This document shows positions 1 through 9,268 of a stretch of DNA of 64,000 nt, one piece after another (the first letter of the stretch is position 1; each line of letters opens with the position of its first letter). The stretch lies in the NCBI RefSeq assembly GCF_028683095.1, contig NZ_JAJUBC010000008.1, forward strand, positions 124,001 through 188,000, in the 5' to 3' direction. A program made the translations under genes and the position numbers. Source of the DNA: Enterovibrio gelatinilyticus. Its GTDB lineage: Bacteria > Pseudomonadota > Gammaproteobacteria > Enterobacterales > Vibrionaceae. The notes under the pieces were generated by a model. That model did not search any database and was not told where the DNA came from. It worked only from the letters and a program-made list of their open reading frames with translations.

Positions 1-71
1 AACGTATTAGCAACATCTGAGAAGTCGTTTGTTATTTCGCTCAAAAGGGTGTGCAAGTCAGCCTGTGACAT
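1..71 (-). CDS. 5' end of an unidentified gene, last visible member of the chemosensory operon
   Basis: An ATG at position 71 overlaps the stop codon of the CheD/CheB fusion as TGATG, the typical arrangement for translational coupling. The frame stays open for 23 codons to the window edge, beginning MSQADLHTLLSEIT. Too little is visible to name a family. Because the operon upstream lacks a CheA kinase, this gene or a later one could supply it, but nothing in the visible residues proves that. Confidence 0.6.
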   Translation of the reverse strand, partial: MSQADLHTLLSEITNDFSDVANT

Positions 72-1666
72 CAACGCAACTCCCTATTAAACATGTTCTT
101 TCCATCACGGGACAATTCGGAAACGTACTGAGTTTTATAGGCGTCAAGGATTGCCTGTGCCATCCCTTGAATAGGGACGGTTCGACATACTGCACCTAAC
201 TCTTTTGCAACTCGTCCCATGCCATATACAACACTGCTTTCCTCATCTTGAACTAAGGTAAATGCGCCTATTCCCTTTAACCTTTTAAGACTTTTTGCAC
301 CATCGCTTCCCATCCCTGTCAATAGCGCAGCGACAATCCTACAGCCTTTGAGTTTGAGCGCTGAGTCGAACAGGTAATCCACAGAGGGCCTAAAACAATT
401 AATCGGTGGCTCCTGTGTTGTGCGGACAACCACATTGCCATCACTCAGTTGTACTAGCTTGATGTGATTGTTACCCGGGGCAAAATAGACGTGAGATGAG
501 GAAAGGACTTCCCCATCAATGGCCTCTTTGACGGTTAGCTCACTTTTTGTATTCAACCGCTGAACTAATGCTGATGAGTAACCTTCAGGGATGTGTTGCG
601 CAATACAAATGGGTGGCATTCGGCTTGGAAATTGGGTTAATAACACCTCTAATGCATCCACCCCACCCGTTGAGGAGCCAATAAGCACTACACCAGCAGG
701 TTCTGTCTCATCTTTCTCTAATGAGTGTTCCTTTGATAACGTCGTCGCGAGGGTTTGCAAAGGAACCGATGGAGAATTCAAGCGCACTGCTGAAGCTAAT
801 ACCCTGTCGAGATTTTGTAGTGTCGAGACCAAGATTCGATTTCCGACTAATTTGGCCAATGTGCGATATAGAGTACCGATCAATGGTGTTGCCCTATCTG
901 CAACTACCACAGTAGATAAAAGAGATATTTCTGATATTTTATCTAGCCGATTGGAAGTCAAGGAAGCCGACGCAGAGACTGATGATAGATACGCCGAATC
1001 AATGATCAGCACTTGTGGTGCTTGATGATCGAAGCATTGGCTTACACTTTCTAAATCTTTCAAGACATGTACATGAATACTAGGATCGTTACCTATCGTC
1101 TTCTCTACCGACGCTTTAAACGTATCGCTTGCGGATATCGCGTATACCCACTTAAGGTTTTGCGCTAACGTTGACCCTGCGATATCAGTTTGATTGGCTG
1201 CTTCATCAACAAAGCGAAAGTCAACCTGCCCGGTCTTTGGATTAAATCGAATTTGTCTGCCAGAACTGCCCCCGACAGATACCCCAACTATGGGCAATCC
1301 ATAGTGCGCAAGCGTTTCAAGTGCCACGAGGACATTTCGCTCCCCAATTTGCTGAGATTGCATAAACTCACCATCATTCACCTGCCCGCCGCCTAGCACC
1401 CACGCCATTAAGTTCTCAGGATTTGACGATGTATGTTTGAATTTCTTCAGTAAGTTAGGGATCGCACACGTTCCGTAGTCATTAACCTGCTCTCCCATTG
1501 CGATAGCGTTTGGCGCAATAGGTAAACGATAATGACACATACCACCACTCTGATTCTCTTGATCCCAGATGCATACAACGACACATGTTCCAACAACGGC
1601 GTTAAACCAGGTAGGTTTCTGATAAGCAAATTGAAATTCCCCAGAACGAACTTGAATATCATTCAT
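71..1666 (-). CDS. CheD - pseudo-receiver - CheB fusion (glutamine deamidase / receptor methylesterase)
   Basis: This 531-residue protein joins two chemoreceptor-modifying enzymes. Residues 1-155 are a CheD domain: the catalytic Cys is C28 in GTCVVVC and the His is H45 in GGMCHYRLP. Residues about 170-300 look like a receiver domain whose acidic pocket is degraded, although an Asp remains in LIIDSAYL. Residues about 325-515 are a CheB methylesterase with the triad S332 (GSSTGG), H358 (AQHIPEG) and D455 (TGMGSDGA). CheD deamidates receptor glutamines and CheB removes methyl groups, the opposite of CheR encoded just upstream. I chose ATG 1666 over ATG 1711 because GGGGAG lies eight bases before it; it overlaps the end of cheR by eight bases. 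In most bacteria CheD and CheB are separate proteins. Confidence 0.9.
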   Translation of the reverse strand: MNDIQVRSGEFQFAYQKPTWFNAVVGTCVVVCIWDQENQSGGMCHYRLPIAPNAIAMGEQVNDYGTCAIPNLLKKFKHTSSNPENLMAWVLGGGQVNDGEFMQSQQIGERNVLVALETLAHYGLPIVGVSVGGSSGRQIRFNPKTGQVDFRFVDEAANQTDIAGSTLAQNLKWVYAISASDTFKASVEKTIGNDPSIHVHVLKDLESVSQCFDHQAPQVLIIDSAYLSSVSASASLTSNRLDKISEISLLSTVVVADRATPLIGTLYRTLAKLVGNRILVSTLQNLDRVLASAVRLNSPSVPLQTLATTLSKEHSLEKDETEPAGVVLIGSSTGGVDALEVLLTQFPSRMPPICIAQHIPEGYSSALVQRLNTKSELTVKEAIDGEVLSSSHVYFAPGNNHIKLVQLSDGNVVVRTTQEPPINCFRPSVDYLFDSALKLKGCRIVAALLTGMGSDGAKSLKRLKGIGAFTLVQDEESSVVYGMGRVAKELGAVCRTVPIQGMAQAILDAYKTQYVSELSRDGKNMFNRELR

Positions 1667-2552
1667 CAGCTGTTCTCCCCAACACGGGTTTCCTGTAAAC
1701 AGAGACATCAACCAGTTCTAAACCTACATCCATATGCTGCAATGATTCTGTTAATCCAACAAAGAACAGCCCGCCCGGTTCCAATTGACTGACTAAGGCT
1801 CGTACTACTTTTTCCCCAGTGCTGCGAGGAAAATAGAACAGTACATTGCGCAGAAATATATAGTGAAACTGTATGCCAAATTTTTCGGGGTAATGAATAA
1901 GATTGTGTTGTCTAAATTTAATGTTTCTTTTCAACCTGTCAGCGACCATGAACATGCTGTCATCATGGGGGACCCGTTGAGTGAACTGATGTTGAAACAG
2001 TTTGGGTATATCTTCACGGTCTTCATTGGGGTATTCTCCCAACGCACACATATCAAGGCGCTGAGTATCGACATCGGTGGCAAGAATACGATAGTCGAAA
2101 TTAGCCTGTTCATGTTTAATAGCTTCGCACTGCATGGCCAATGAAAAAGCCTCTTCTCCACTTGAACATGCCGCTGACCAAATGAATGTTTTTTCTGGGC
2201 GAGGGTGGTTGATAATATTATCTCGAAGAAAGTGGAAGTGGCGCTTTTCACGAAAGAAAGAGGTTTTATTTGTTGTAACTTGATTGGTAAAAGCGATCAA
2301 CTCAACACCACTTGCGTCTTGCTGCAGCACCCGCATATATTCGCCAAATGAACTCAGTTTAAGTGCATTCAAGCGTTTATACAGACGCATCTCAAGCATG
2401 CTGCGTTTTTCATTTTCCAGCTTTATACCTGCATGCTGAAAAATCAAATTAGAAAAATATGTGAACTCCTGCTGAGTCATACTTTCTGAATTGCCAATAC
2501 ACGACGTTTCAATAGCGTAAGATACGTTGTGACTATAATTTTCGGAATGCAT
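1659..2552 (-). CDS. cheR: CheR chemoreceptor methyltransferase
   Basis: A 297-residue SAM-dependent methyltransferase that methylates glutamates on chemoreceptors. The N-terminal helical CheR domain (about 25-100) ends in TNKTSFFRE, where family members have T.FFR(E). The SAM site is WSAACSSGEEAFSLAM at 125-140 and the acidic ATD at 158-160 follows the expected strand. FLRNVLFYF at 233-241 corresponds to the conserved CRNVLIYF stretch, with Leu replacing the usual Cys. No pentapeptide-binding tether can be judged from sequence alone. TAGGAG lies nine bases before the ATG. The gene sits 24 bases after the receptor gene and overlaps the CheD/CheB fusion, so all are probably one transcript. Confidence 0.95.
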   Translation of the reverse strand: MHSENYSHNVSYAIETSCIGNSESMTQQEFTYFSNLIFQHAGIKLENEKRSMLEMRLYKRLNALKLSSFGEYMRVLQQDASGVELIAFTNQVTTNKTSFFREKRHFHFLRDNIINHPRPEKTFIWSAACSSGEEAFSLAMQCEAIKHEQANFDYRILATDVDTQRLDMCALGEYPNEDREDIPKLFQHQFTQRVPHDDSMFMVADRLKRNIKFRQHNLIHYPEKFGIQFHYIFLRNVLFYFPRSTGEKVVRALVSQLEPGGLFFVGLTESLQHMDVGLELVDVSVYRKPVLGRTADE

Positions 2553-2576
2553 AAAGCGCGCTCCTAAAACGTCAAT

Positions 2577-4739
2577 CTAGAGCCGATTCCACGCAGCTTG
2601 ATTATCATTATCTTCCATTTCGCTTGACGCCTCAGGAGACGGGCGAACAGCATTATCGATTTGACGTCGAATCCCCGACAACGATTGCTCTTCATATTTA
2701 TCCCGCAACTCTGCACTAACCATTGGCTCAGATACATCCGAGATAGCGGTATCATGCCCACGAAGGAAACTATTCAGGTTTAACACCATTCGGTTTAAGT
2801 CTTCTGCCTGTTTGGTAAGCTCTGAACTTGAGCTAGATGCTTGATCTGCGATGGAAGCAGCATGCTGGGTGGCTTTGTTTATGGATTCAACCGCATTGCT
2901 AATTTCTTGAATCCCTCGAGCCTGCTCATTGGAAGCATCAAAAATTTTCGAAGCGCCTTCAAGCACCAAGTTTGATTGCTTGCGCGTTTCCGCAACAATG
3001 ACCAACCCTTTATCAACACGGCATGTATTCTCCTTTGCGATCGATTCAGCCTCACAAATACTTTGTTTTACAATGGCGGAGATATCCGTGGCAGCCTTAC
3101 CACTCATTTGAGCAAGGTTGCCGACTTCTTGTGCAACCACCGCAAACCCGCGTCCATGCTCACCTGCACGTTCAGCTTCGACAGACGCATTAAAAGAAAG
3201 TAATTTCGTTTGGAAAACGATTTCATCGATAATGGCTGTTTTAGACCCAATCTCACCGATGATTTTTACCAGTTCCGCAATTTTATGATTGGACTCAGAG
3301 ATCATTTGCATCGCATCATCCAGGCTGGTCATCTTGTTGCCGACCTCTTTGGAAAGGTCTTTTGATTCTTCGGCGTATTGAACATTAATGCGAACCATAC
3401 CCGAGATCTCTTCGGTACTTGCTGACGTTTCTTCTATGGAGCTCGCTTGACGATTTGATATTTGAGACAAATTCTGCGAAGCATTATCAATGTTGTTAGC
3501 GACTGTCGTTAAGCGCCCTGCACTGCTCGACATATTTTTCACGACACTGCTGAATGCCATGCTTAAATCTGATAGCTCTTTCGAGCTAAAGGAGTGTAAT
3601 CCTTTGAAAATCAACTGAAAAGGACGCATAATCGAGCGGCTAAGCAGCAAAGCGATACAGATAGATATCAACACAGCGACAATCACACACCCTATCAGCC
3701 AGTTATTAGTAGAAACTACCGCCTCTCGAAGCTCAACCTGACGGTCATGCAATAATGCCTCTTCACGCTCTACAAAGTCGCCAATATGATCCCTGAATTT
3801 GTCGAAGAATATCTTACCTCTTGCTTCTGCGACCAAATCAGATATGTCTTCCATTGTCTTCGAGTCGCCAATTTGACGACGCTGTTCAATGTTTCGTTCT
3901 GATACCTGCACTCTCCACTCGGAAATGACAGACGCTACGTCAGCTAACCTCTGAACCTGTGAAGGATTGTCGCTGACTTTCGTTTTAAGATCACTTATCA
4001 AGGAGTCGATGCGGTTTCGACCTTCGTTATAAGGCGCTAAATATGCATCCTTACCCGTCAATAAATAACCGCGCATGCCTGTTTCCATGTTTAACGCAGT
4101 GGTTTCTATCTGATCAACTTGTTGAAGCACCTGATAAGTATGTTGCACCCACGCTAATGCCTCACGGCTTTGTTCAACATCGACCGAGTTTTCAAGTTTC
4201 GCCTCTCTCTGAGCAAGCAATGCTCTCTCTTCCGTCTCGAACGAAGTTATCAACATTCGGAAGCGATCAAAGTACCTTTTCCCTTTGTCTTTTTTTATTT
4301 CATCAGACAAATCATTCATGGTTTGAGCTGAGCCAATCTCACCTCGAAGTGCAATGGCATTCTCTGTCACAGAATGTTGCCATTCATTGATGGTTGCCTC
4401 AGCTTGCCCTAATAATGCAACTTGAGGAGTGTTATCACTCACTGTTTCCTTAAGCTCATTGATTAGTTGAGTAAATCGTAATTTTCCTTCGTTATATGGA
4501 GCGAGAAATACTTCGTCACCTGATAACAAATACCCACGCATTCCTGTTTCCATATCTACCGCAGCATTTACAACATTTAGCGATTGATTAATAACGCGGT
4601 GCGTATGATCAACCCATTCATCGGTATCTCGAATCTGTTTAATGCTATTCAAACTGAGCACAGATAACATGACCAAAAATATAAGGCTTACAGCATTCCC
4701 TAGGATTATTTTTGCACGAAGAGAGAGATTATCGAACAT
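2577..4739 (-). CDS. Methyl-accepting chemotaxis protein with tandem CHASE3-like modules
   Basis: A 720-residue receptor. Transmembrane helices are near residues 11-31 and 347-368. The periplasmic part is two similar CHASE3-like modules (about 38-185 and 195-343); [10 protein letters not shown] occurs at 63-72 and again at 218-227, and each module later has a copy of the TM.D.SD....KG...FD.F pattern. The cytoplasmic part has a HAMP-like linker and a signalling hairpin around 505-545 with variant residues ([19 protein letters not shown] rather than [17 protein letters not shown]). The C-terminus ends AAWNRL and has no NWETF-type tether. The start follows GAGGG, embedded in the end of cheW four bases upstream. 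The ligand is unknown. Confidence 0.93.
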   Translation of the reverse strand: MFDNLSLRAKIILGNAVSLIFLVMLSVLSLNSIKQIRDTDEWVDHTHRVINQSLNVVNAAVDMETGMRGYLLSGDEVFLAPYNEGKLRFTQLINELKETVSDNTPQVALLGQAEATINEWQHSVTENAIALRGEIGSAQTMNDLSDEIKKDKGKRYFDRFRMLITSFETEERALLAQREAKLENSVDVEQSREALAWVQHTYQVLQQVDQIETTALNMETGMRGYLLTGKDAYLAPYNEGRNRIDSLISDLKTKVSDNPSQVQRLADVASVISEWRVQVSERNIEQRRQIGDSKTMEDISDLVAEARGKIFFDKFRDHIGDFVEREEALLHDRQVELREAVVSTNNWLIGCVIVAVLISICIALLLSRSIMRPFQLIFKGLHSFSSKELSDLSMAFSSVVKNMSSSAGRLTTVANNIDNASQNLSQISNRQASSIEETSASTEEISGMVRINVQYAEESKDLSKEVGNKMTSLDDAMQMISESNHKIAELVKIIGEIGSKTAIIDEIVFQTKLLSFNASVEAERAGEHGRGFAVVAQEVGNLAQMSGKAATDISAIVKQSICEAESIAKENTCRVDKGLVIVAETRKQSNLVLEGASKIFDASNEQARGIQEISNAVESINKATQHAASIADQASSSSSELTKQAEDLNRMVLNLNSFLRGHDTAISDVSEPMVSAELRDKYEEQSLSGIRRQIDNAVRPSPEASSEMEDNDNQAAWNRL

Positions 4740-4742
4740 AGC

Positions 4743-5309
4743 TTATCCCTCATTATCATTTTGAGATGAAATCGCGCTGTGATGACCAATCATTTCCAGT
4801 TCCTCTGAGTCCAGCACTTTATGTATATCGAGCAGTAGAACCAAATTATCTTTTGCTTTCGCGACACCTGTAATGTAGTCACGTCTAACGCTATGTGAAA
4901 TTTCCAAATCTCTTTCTATTTGTTCTTCGTCAAAACCAACCACCTCATTCACATCATCAACAATACTGCCGATAGTTAGATCGTTAACATCGCTAATAAC
5001 GATGGAGGTTTTCTTGGGTTCATACTCTTTTTCTAATAAACCTAATTTTAACCTAAGATCTATCACTGAAATGATACGTCCTCGAAGATTAATAAGACCT
5101 TTATAAAATGGAGGCACATGAGGAATAGGCGTGACTTTCACTAAGCCAATCACCTCTTTTACTGAGGATAAAGGAATGCCATACTGTTCATCCTCAAGCG
5201 AAAAAACAAGATTCTTTTGGGCGGTACGCTTTACAACATTGTTATCGGATGCCGTACTTCCTGCATATTTTGATAAGCATGATGCTTGCTGATCTAATAC
5301 ATTACTCAT
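4743..5309 (-). CDS. cheW: CheW-type chemotaxis coupling protein
   Basis: A 188-residue SH3-like CheW protein that would link the receptor encoded next to a CheA kinase. The diagnostic FSLEDEQYGIPLSSVKEV and the NLRG motif (INLRGRIISVIDLR) are present, and the core covers about residues 33-170. I prefer ATG 5309 to a GTG at 5318 because GAGGTG lies six bases before the ATG and would lie inside the longer reading. The gene is four bases from the receptor gene. An N-terminal extension of about 30 polar residues precedes the fold. No CheA is visible in the window. Confidence 0.94.
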   Translation of the reverse strand: MSNVLDQQASCLSKYAGSTASDNNVVKRTAQKNLVFSLEDEQYGIPLSSVKEVIGLVKVTPIPHVPPFYKGLINLRGRIISVIDLRLKLGLLEKEYEPKKTSIVISDVNDLTIGSIVDDVNEVVGFDEEQIERDLEISHSVRRDYITGVAKAKDNLVLLLDIHKVLDSEELEMIGHHSAISSQNDNEG

Positions 5310-5404
5310 TGTTTGCACCTCAAATCAGGAGTTCCTTTCCCCCTACTCAATGTTATCGAGCGTTTTGACACATAAGTGCCTAATACCGCTTTTCTTGCAA
5401 CTGA

Positions 5405-5959
5405 CTAGACAAGTCCAATATTGACAAAACCCTTAGATGTCGCCATTTCTTCAAATAGACTGGCAATCTTTCTTCTGGAAATAGGCTTTCTCATATACCC
5501 AGAAGCACCGTAGTATTCAGCCACTTTAATCGGATCAAGTCGCAATTTTTCGCAACCTGTCAAAATCGAGTTTATTTTCCCTTCCACCACTTCGTTATCA
5601 ATCACTCGATGAGCAATTTTATCGAGCAGGCCCATTTTCTCTTCGATGTCCGCCTCGATTTTCCGTTTTTCTGCCTGGCTGATAGAAATAATACTTTCAC
5701 TCGAAATGACAAAAATCTTTTTCACTTTTACATTAGCTTTGAGGTAGACCAACGCGGACAGACCATCCATGGTTGGCATTCTCAAATCTGTAAGAACAAG
5801 ATCTACATCTGGGTATCTCTCGACCAAGGCAATAAGTTCCTGTCCATCTTTCGCTTGACCAAGAATCTCAAACGGTCCGAACTGATCTTCGACGGCCTCT
5901 AAGGATTTAACGATGCTTTCACGCATATCCGCCATGTCATCTGCAAAAATAATTTTCAT
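5405..5959 (-). CDS. Response regulator, single receiver domain with a ~50-residue insertion
   Basis: A stand-alone CheY-like receiver of 184 residues with no output domain. The acidic pair is D7/D8 (FADDMAD), the phospho-acceptor is D58 (LVLTDLRMP), the switch Ser is in FVISSES at about 84-88 and the Lys is K158 (MRKPIS). Between the Ser-bearing strand and the Lys-bearing strand there are about 70 residues instead of the usual 20 or so; residues 90-145 are charged and look helical (SQAEKRKIEADIEEKMG). It is the first gene of the chemosensory operon, 95 bases before cheW, with AAAGGG before its ATG. It probably receives phosphate from the missing CheA. Confidence 0.9.
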   Translation of the reverse strand: MKIIFADDMADMRESIVKSLEAVEDQFGPFEILGQAKDGQELIALVERYPDVDLVLTDLRMPTMDGLSALVYLKANVKVKKIFVISSESIISISQAEKRKIEADIEEKMGLLDKIAHRVIDNEVVEGKINSILTGCEKLRLDPIKVAEYYGASGYMRKPISRRKIASLFEEMATSKGFVNIGLV

Positions 5960-6459
5960 TTTTACCCTTTTATTTCAACGTACCCAAATGGCGTATCAAT
6001 TATGAAACACATTTTTCAATATAGCTTGGAAAAGCCTGATTTGCTGATGAATGTCTCACTAGTGTAAAAACCAAAGTAGAAGAGGATAATCAGAGGCATT
6101 TTTCAACGCTTATAAATGGCTCCACATAGATAGTAGATTGCAGATAGGAAACACAGAGTTAATCGCACGATGAAGGACATACAAATTCACACATCAAACG
6201 GAGTCATTCTCCTTTTACTTGTCCGTGAAATAGCTAATAGCCTCATTAAAACCGTCTAACAATGCCATTTTTACCATACTCTATATTGTTATTTTCTCAT
6301 TTTGACACAACAACCAATCATTACTTTTTTTGATTGTCATTCTGACCGTTTATCAAATAACAGAAAACGCACAGTTATTTTAAATCACTATATTTCAACG
6401 TTTTAAGATTGGCATATTCCTTGTATGAGTATCCTCAGACTCAAACCAAGGAGATGTCT
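5960..6459. other. Divergent intergenic region
   Basis: About 500 bases, AT-rich, between the chemosensory operon on the minus strand and the LruC-domain gene on the plus strand. It should contain promoters for both. Apart from a sigma-54-like sequence close to the LruC gene I see no gene or clear repeat here. Confidence 0.6.
6410..6425 (+). promoter_or_regulatory. Possible sigma-54 type -24/-12 promoter
   Basis: TGGCATATTCCTTGTA matches the sigma-54 pattern TGGCA-N6-TTG with correct spacing, but has T where the -12 element normally has C. It lies 35 bases before the LruC gene's start codon. One mismatch in an invariant position makes this tentative. Confidence 0.25.
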
Positions 6460-8601
6460 ATGTCTCGCCTATTAACAGCTACGTTACTTGCAACGGTATC
6501 GCCCTTAGCGTTGTCGACACCGTTTGATACATGTCCAAGCAAAGCCTACTTGTTTCAGTCAAAGCCCGTGCAGGTACACAGCGTTAATCTAGTAACTGGG
6601 TTGACGGCGCTAATCACTAACGATGTAGGTTTGTCGAACGAGGGTATCAACGCTGTCGGTTTTGATAACGGCACAGGGGACGGCGAAGGCTTCGAACACA
6701 AATACATTTATGGCTTTGAGAAAAGCCGCAAGAAAGTGGTTCGTCTAGACAAAGACTTTAATGCAGATGTGATTGAGGTGACGGGCCTTCCGAACTTCAG
6801 CTTCTACGTGGGTGATGTATACGACCGTTACTACTACCTTTATGGCCCAGGCACCGGTTTCTATAAAATCGATTTAACACCGTTAGACACCGATCCAGAT
6901 GCCACATTACAGGCAGAAACCATTTCCACAAATGCCCCATTAGGTATTACTGATTTTGCATTTCATCCAGGCAACAACAAACTTTATGCAGTGAAAAACA
7001 CCAACGGCAAGTTGTACGAAATAGATACCGACACAGGTGCTTCAACCGTAATTGGCAATACGGGAAAAACAGGCACATTTGGTGCCGGTTACTTCGATGT
7101 AAACGGTTACTTCTACATATCCCGCAATAGTAACGGAGACATATTCCGTATCAACCTTTCTGATACCGACAATATCAATAGCCAAAATGTCGAAGCGGAA
7201 CCCTTTGCAGACGGCCCGAATTCAAACCAAAACGACGGCGCGCGTTGTGAAGATGCTCCCGTCATCGATGAAGATTCCACTATTGATTTCGGTGACGCGC
7301 CGGACAGCTACAAAACCCTTCTTGATTCCAACGGCCCTCGCCACCAAACCGGAACAGGGCATTACCTGGGCTTAGTCGCTCCAGACAGTGAAGGCGATGG
7401 CTTAATCTCCCCGCTGGATGACAACAAAGCAGGGGTTGAAGATGAAGATGGTGTGGGTTTTGTTACTGCACTCGAAGCGGGAACCACCGCAATCATCTCA
7501 GTTCAAGCCTCGGCTACTGGATATCTCTCCGCTTGGCTAGATTGGAACCAAGATGGCGATTTTGAAGATGCAGGCGAGAAAATTATCAATGATTCTGTCC
7601 TAAGTTCGGGTACCAATACCCTTTCTGTCGCTGTTCCAGCCGATGCCGCAGTGGGTTCAACTTACAGCCGCTTCCGATTCTCAGAGCAAGCCGGTTTGGA
7701 TTACTTCGGCGGTGCAACTAGCGGTGAGGTAGAAGATCACCCCGTGACCGTAATGAAGACAGGTACAACATTGGTGCATTACCCAAGTGAGCGTGGCTAC
7801 GCCACCTTAGCCTTTGAAGATAATTGGCCAAAAGAAGGTGACTATGACATGAATGATGTCGTTCTCCGCTTCCGTATAACAGAAACGCTAGACGAAGATA
7901 ATCAAGCAACACGCATCCTCATCACAGGCTACCTCGCGGCATATGGCGCGGGTTATCACAACGGCTTCGCGATGCGACTTCCTGGCCTCAATTACGTGGA
8001 TATAAACAATGCTCAGACCACGATGAAGTACAACGGCGTCGTACAAGAGAGTAATGGGTTGGAATCTGATGCCACTGAAGCCATCTTCATTATCTCGGAC
8101 GATTTAAAACAAAAAGTCCCCGCCGAGTGTAATTACTATCGAACTGCCCAATATTGTCAGGAAGCGATATCGTTTGAATTTGAAATCGACATTTACACTA
8201 ATGAAGGCGTTAACACCTACGGCCTGATGGACATGCCCTATGACCCATTCATATTCGCCACACCAGGGCCTTATGTGCGTGATGGATTGTGGTATAACCC
8301 AGGTCGCGGCCTAGAAATCCACTTGGCTGACCAAGCACCCACTGAGAAATTCGATACATACTGGTACGGATGGTGGTCTGACACGGGTAACCCTGCGGAA
8401 AGCCGCTACTTCAAAACATCGGGCAATCTACCGTGGGCGTTGTTAATCAATGACACATGGAAATGGCCTCAAGAGCACGTTGATTTGATATCGGCCTACC
8501 CTGAGTTTGCTGGCTACGCTGAAACATCGGGCCTTAACAACACCAGCTGGTATTTGGATGAAAAAGCCACAACAGGCACCGTTTTCGAGCCGGAGGAATA
8601 A
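6460..8601 (+). CDS. Secreted LruC domain-containing protein
   Basis: A 713-residue exported protein. The start at ATG 6460 gives a signal peptide (MSRLLTATLLATVSPLALS) and has AAGGAG six bases upstream; a TTG at 6409 would add 17 residues and spoil the signal. The first ~270 residues contain repeats of the type seen in beta-propeller-like DUF6923 regions (LYAVKNTNGKLYEID). A GEVED-type beta domain follows (AWLDWNQDGDFEDAGEKI ... SGEVEDHPV). The C-terminal third is the LruC domain, recognised from GYATLAFEDNWPKEGDYDMN. The acidic DxDxDG-like stretches suggest calcium binding. LruC proteins are found in many marine bacteria and have no settled function. It is co-transcribed with the lipoprotein gene two bases downstream. 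Confidence 0.85.
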   Translation: MSRLLTATLLATVSPLALSTPFDTCPSKAYLFQSKPVQVHSVNLVTGLTALITNDVGLSNEGINAVGFDNGTGDGEGFEHKYIYGFEKSRKKVVRLDKDFNADVIEVTGLPNFSFYVGDVYDRYYYLYGPGTGFYKIDLTPLDTDPDATLQAETISTNAPLGITDFAFHPGNNKLYAVKNTNGKLYEIDTDTGASTVIGNTGKTGTFGAGYFDVNGYFYISRNSNGDIFRINLSDTDNINSQNVEAEPFADGPNSNQNDGARCEDAPVIDEDSTIDFGDAPDSYKTLLDSNGPRHQTGTGHYLGLVAPDSEGDGLISPLDDNKAGVEDEDGVGFVTALEAGTTAIISVQASATGYLSAWLDWNQDGDFEDAGEKIINDSVLSSGTNTLSVAVPADAAVGSTYSRFRFSEQAGLDYFGGATSGEVEDHPVTVMKTGTTLVHYPSERGYATLAFEDNWPKEGDYDMNDVVLRFRITETLDEDNQATRILITGYLAAYGAGYHNGFAMRLPGLNYVDINNAQTTMKYNGVVQESNGLESDATEAIFIISDDLKQKVPAECNYYRTAQYCQEAISFEFEIDIYTNEGVNTYGLMDMPYDPFIFATPGPYVRDGLWYNPGRGLEIHLADQAPTEKFDTYWYGWWSDTGNPAESRYFKTSGNLPWALLINDTWKWPQEHVDLISAYPEFAGYAETSGLNNTSWYLDEKATTGTVFEPEE

Positions 8602-8603
8602 TC

Positions 8604-9185
8604 ATGAATATCTATCCGATTGCAATAGCTTCACTCGCCATACTCTTAACGGCATGTGGTGGTGGCGGTGACGGTGGTTCGTCATCAACAAGCGGGACGA
8701 CAGTGAATACAGACTCCGCAAGTGTTGGCAGTAGCAGCGACTCATCGTCAGGAGGTTCGAGCTCAACCCCCTCTGCCTCTGATAGCGCGCCATCAGCTTC
8801 TATCCTAACGGGTGCTAATCCACAAGTGGTAGACATTCCACCCACAGTCTCCAGTGATGCAACACAGATGTCAGAAATGGTGGTGGAAGACAACTTCAGT
8901 TACGACCCTGTTATAGCTCAGAGTTTAGAGGTTGATATCACTGCCTATTCGACAAGCCAAGCCTATGTGTCGATTTACGGTGGCTTTGTAGAGAACCCTG
9001 ATGGCTCCTACTCACCTGACTATAACAGTCGAATTACCGCAAAAACGCTAGAGGGTGGATTCGGTGATGTAGACTACTTGCTTGCCGACTCGCAATACTA
9101 CATGTTGGCAGAAGTATTCTTCTACGACGGCACAACACCGATTCAAATGCGGATAACTAACGAACAAACCGATTGGGTCTGGTAG
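8604..9185 (+). CDS. Small lipoprotein of unknown function
   Basis: A 193-residue lipoprotein. The signal ends in the lipobox LLTAC at about residues 14-18, so Cys18 should be lipidated. A Gly/Ser-rich linker of some 50 residues comes next, which would place the folded part away from the membrane. The remaining ~110 residues are polar and rich in Tyr and Asp and match nothing I recognise. The ribosome site GGAGGAA lies within the end of the LruC gene, so the two are translationally close and probably form one unit at the cell surface. The strong hairpin just downstream ends the transcript. Confidence 0.8.
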   Translation: MNIYPIAIASLAILLTACGGGGDGGSSSTSGTTVNTDSASVGSSSDSSSGGSSSTPSASDSAPSASILTGANPQVVDIPPTVSSDATQMSEMVVEDNFSYDPVIAQSLEVDITAYSTSQAYVSIYGGFVENPDGSYSPDYNSRITAKTLEGGFGDVDYLLADSQYYMLAEVFFYDGTTPIQMRITNEQTDWVW

Positions 9186-9205
9186 TTATTTACTGCGTTG
9201 AATAC

Positions 9206-9238
9206 AAAGAAAGGGCGGTATAATACCGCCCTTTCTTT
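9206..9238. terminator. Bidirectional rho-independent terminator
   Basis: A perfect 16-bp inverted repeat (arm AAAGAAAGGGCGGTAT) centred on 9222, with T-runs on both strands. It lies between the convergent lipoprotein and LacI-type genes. Confidence 0.9.
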
Positions 9239-9268
9239 TCTAAGAATTTAGTCTAACCATACGTTATA

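Noticed and set aside
591-1025. 144-codon plus-strand frame
   Set aside because: It lies antisense within the CheD/CheB fusion, whose catalytic motifs are all in the minus frame.
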